Assembly (NCBI GenBank): GCA_963678675.1
Contig: OY783199.1
Coordinates: 15,136,232-15,200,231, forward strand
Length of the DNA: 64,000 bases
Direction: 5' to 3'
Origin: Xiphydria camelus
Taxonomy: Eukaryota; Arthropoda; Insecta; Hymenoptera; Xiphydriidae
The notes below the pieces were generated by a model that searched no databases, was not told the DNA's origin, and was given only the letters and a program-made list of their open reading frames with translations. Each line of letters starts with the position of its first letter. The first letter of the stretch is position 1. Made by a program: the position numbers and the translations under genes. Below are positions 61,148 through 64,000 of the stretch, one piece after another.

Positions 61148-64000
61148 CTACCTACCTACCTACCTACCTACCTACCTACCTACCTACCTACCTACCTACC
61201 TACCTACCTACCTACCTACCTACCTACCTACCTACCTACCTACCTACCTACCTACCTACCTACCTACCTACCTACCTACCTACCTACCTACCTACCTACC
61301 TACCTACCTACCTACCTACCTACCTACCTACCTACCTACCTACCTACCTACCTACCTACCTACCTACCTACCTACCTACCTACCTACCTACCTACCTACC
61401 TACCTACCTACCTACCTACCTACCTACCTACCTACCTACCTACCTACCTACCTACCTACCTACCTACCTACCTACCTACCTACCTACCTACCTACCTACC
61501 TACCTACCTACCTACCTACCTACCTACCTACCTACCTACCTACCTACCTACCTACCTACCTACCTACCTACCTACCTACCTACCTACCTACCTACCTACC
61601 TACCTACCTACCTACCTACCTACCTACCTACCTACCTACCTACCTACCTACCTACCTACCTACCTACCTACCTACCTACCTACCTACCTACCTACCTACC
61701 TACCTACCTACCTACCTACCTACCTACCTACCTACCTACCTACCTACCTACCTACCTACCTACCTACCTACCTACCTACCTACCTACCTACCTACCTACC
61801 TACCTACCTACCTACCTACCTACCTACCTACCTACCTACCTACCTACCTACCTACCTACCTACCTACCTACCTACCTACCTACCTACCTACCTACCTACC
61901 TACCTACCTACCTACCTACCTACCTACCTACCTACCTACCTACCTACCTACCTACCTACCTACCTACCTACCTACCTACCTACCTACCTACCTACCTACC
62001 TACCTACCTACCTACCTACCTACCTACCTACCTACCTACCTACCTACCTACCTACCTACCTACCTACCTACCTACCTACCTACCTACCTACCTACCTACC
62101 TACCTACCTACCTACCTACCTACCTACCTACCTACCTACCTACCTACCTACCTACCTACCTACCTACCTACCTACCTACCTACCTACCTACCTACCTACC
62201 TACCTACCTACCTACCTACCTACCTACCTACCTACCTACCTACCTACCTACCTACCTACCTACCTACCTACCTACCTACCTACCTACCTACCTACCTACC
62301 TACCTACCTACCTACCTACCTACCTACCTACCTACCTACCTACCTACCTACCTACCTACCTACCTACCTACCTACCTACCTACCTACCTACCTACCTACC
62401 TACCTACCTACCTACCTACCTACCTACCTACCTACCTACCTACCTACCTACCTACCTACCTACCTACCTACCTACCTACCTACCTACCTACCTACCTACC
62501 TACCTACCTACCTACCTACCTACCTACCTACCTACCTACCTACCTACCTACCTACCTACCTACCTACCTACCTACCTACCTACCTACCTACCTACCTACC
62601 TACCTACCTACCTACCTACCTACCTACCTACCTACCTACCTACCTACCTACCTACCTACCTACCTACCTACCTACCTACCTACCTACCTACCTACCTACC
62701 TACCTACCTACCTACCTACCTACCTACCTACCTACCTACCTACCTACCTACCTACCTACCTACCTACCTACCTACCTACCTACCTACCTACCTACCTACC
62801 TACCTACCTACCTACCTACCTACCTACCTACCTACCTACCTACCTACCTACCTACCTACCTACCTACCTACCTACCTACCTACCTACCTACCTACCTACC
62901 TACCTACCTACCTACCTACCTACCTACCTACCTACCTACCTACCTACCTACCTACCTACCTACCTACCTACCTACCTACCTACCTACCTACCTACCTACC
63001 TACCTACCTACCTACCTACCTACCTACCTACCTACCTACCTACCTACCTACCTACCTACCTACCTACCTACCTACCTACCTACCTACCTACCTACCTACC
63101 TACCTACCTACCTACCTACCTACCTACCTACCTACCTACCTACCTACCTACCTACCTACCTACCTACCTACCTACCTACCTACCTACCTACCTACCTACC
63201 TACCTACCTACCTACCTACCTACCTACCTACCTACCTACCTACCTACCTACCTACCTACCTACCTACCTACCTACCTACCTACCTACCTACCTACCTACC
63301 TACCTACCTACCTACCTACCTACCTACCTACCTACCTACCTACCTACCTACCTACCTACCTACCTACCTACCTACCTACCTACCTACCTACCTACCTACC
63401 TACCTACCTACCTACCTACCTACCTACCTACCTACCTACCTACCTACCTACCTACCTACCTACCTACCTACCTACCTACCTACCTACCTACCTACCTACC
63501 TACCTACCTACCTACCTACCTACCTACCTACCTACCTACCTACCTACCTACCTACCTACCTACCTACCTACCTACCTACCTACCTACCTACCTACCTACC
63601 TACCTACCTACCTACCTACCTACCTACCTACCTACCTACCTACCTACCTACCTACCTACCTACCTACCTACCTACCTACCTACCTACCTACCTACCTACC
63701 TACCTACCTACCTACCTACCTACCTACCTACCTACCTACCTACCTACCTACCTACCTACCTACCTACCTACCTACCTACCTACCTACCTACCTACCTACC
63801 TACCTACCTACCTACCTACCTACCTACCTACCTACCTACCTACCTACCTACCTACCTACCTACCTACCTACCTACCTACCTACCTACCTACCTACCTACC
63901 TACCTACCTACCTACCTACCTACCTACCTACCTACCTACCTACCTACCTACCTACCTACCTACCTACCTACCTACCTACCTACCTACCTACCTACCTACC
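61148..64000. repeat. (CCTA)n tetranucleotide array
   Basis: About 2.85 kb of CTAC/CCTA repeat, roughly 713 units, with no interruption that I can see, continuing past the window end. On the plus strand it is open in all three frames (Tyr-Leu-Pro-Thr cycle), with no Met. This is not the TTAGG telomere repeat of insects. Confidence 0.97.

Noticed and set aside
61148..64000. Telomere
   Set aside because: Unit is CCTA, not TTAGG, and no telomere-associated genes or retrotransposons precede it.

Overview
The window is insect nuclear DNA, most probably from a hymenopteran and plausibly an ant. The genes have short coding exons with GT-AG introns, the protein types are insect-like (Slingshot, an insect-type MyD88, CYP6-like P450s), intronic DNA is rich in CpG, and dozens of small inverted-repeat transposons (MITEs) are present. 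The species cannot be named from this sequence alone. || Layout. 1-8864: no coding exon recognised; CpG-rich DNA, a long (CT)n run and several MITEs. 8865-39100 (+): slingshot (ssh), the cofilin phosphatase, with six exons visible. The N-terminal start exon is not seen. A 21-kb intron (11403-32456) is full of nested MITEs and holds one candidate alternative first exon (26516-26640). 39187-40868 (-): a six-exon WD40 gene lying tail-to-tail with ssh; their opposite-strand poly(A) signals are 8 bp apart. 40990-52908 (+): a tandem CYP6-like P450 array made of a decayed 3' flank, a final-exon pseudogene carrying an 0.8-kb insertion, and two apparently intact six-exon genes (44726-47629 and 49961-52908). 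54324-55951 (-): Myd88, seven coding exons, death domain plus TIR domain. 56388-60674: large inverted-repeat transposons. 61148-64000: an uninterrupted CCTA tetranucleotide array running off the window. || How the genes relate. They do not form one pathway. Slingshot dephosphorylates cofilin and so controls actin turnover, MyD88 is the Toll adaptor, the P450s are ER-bound monooxygenases, and the WD40 protein is a predicted scaffold of unknown role. The non-genic DNA is mainly a record of MITE activity. Many unrelated MITE families share a CACNGAGAAAA-like end, several insertions are nested, and in some cases the uninterrupted target survives nearby as an empty-site control. || The least expected items are four tandem stem-loops with variable paired stems and a nearly constant loop (42449-42672), a transposon array with eleven GCATGC palindromes (56755-57835), the overlapping ssh/WD40 3' ends, and the 2.85-kb perfect CCTA array. 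I found no clear new enzymatic or defence system.
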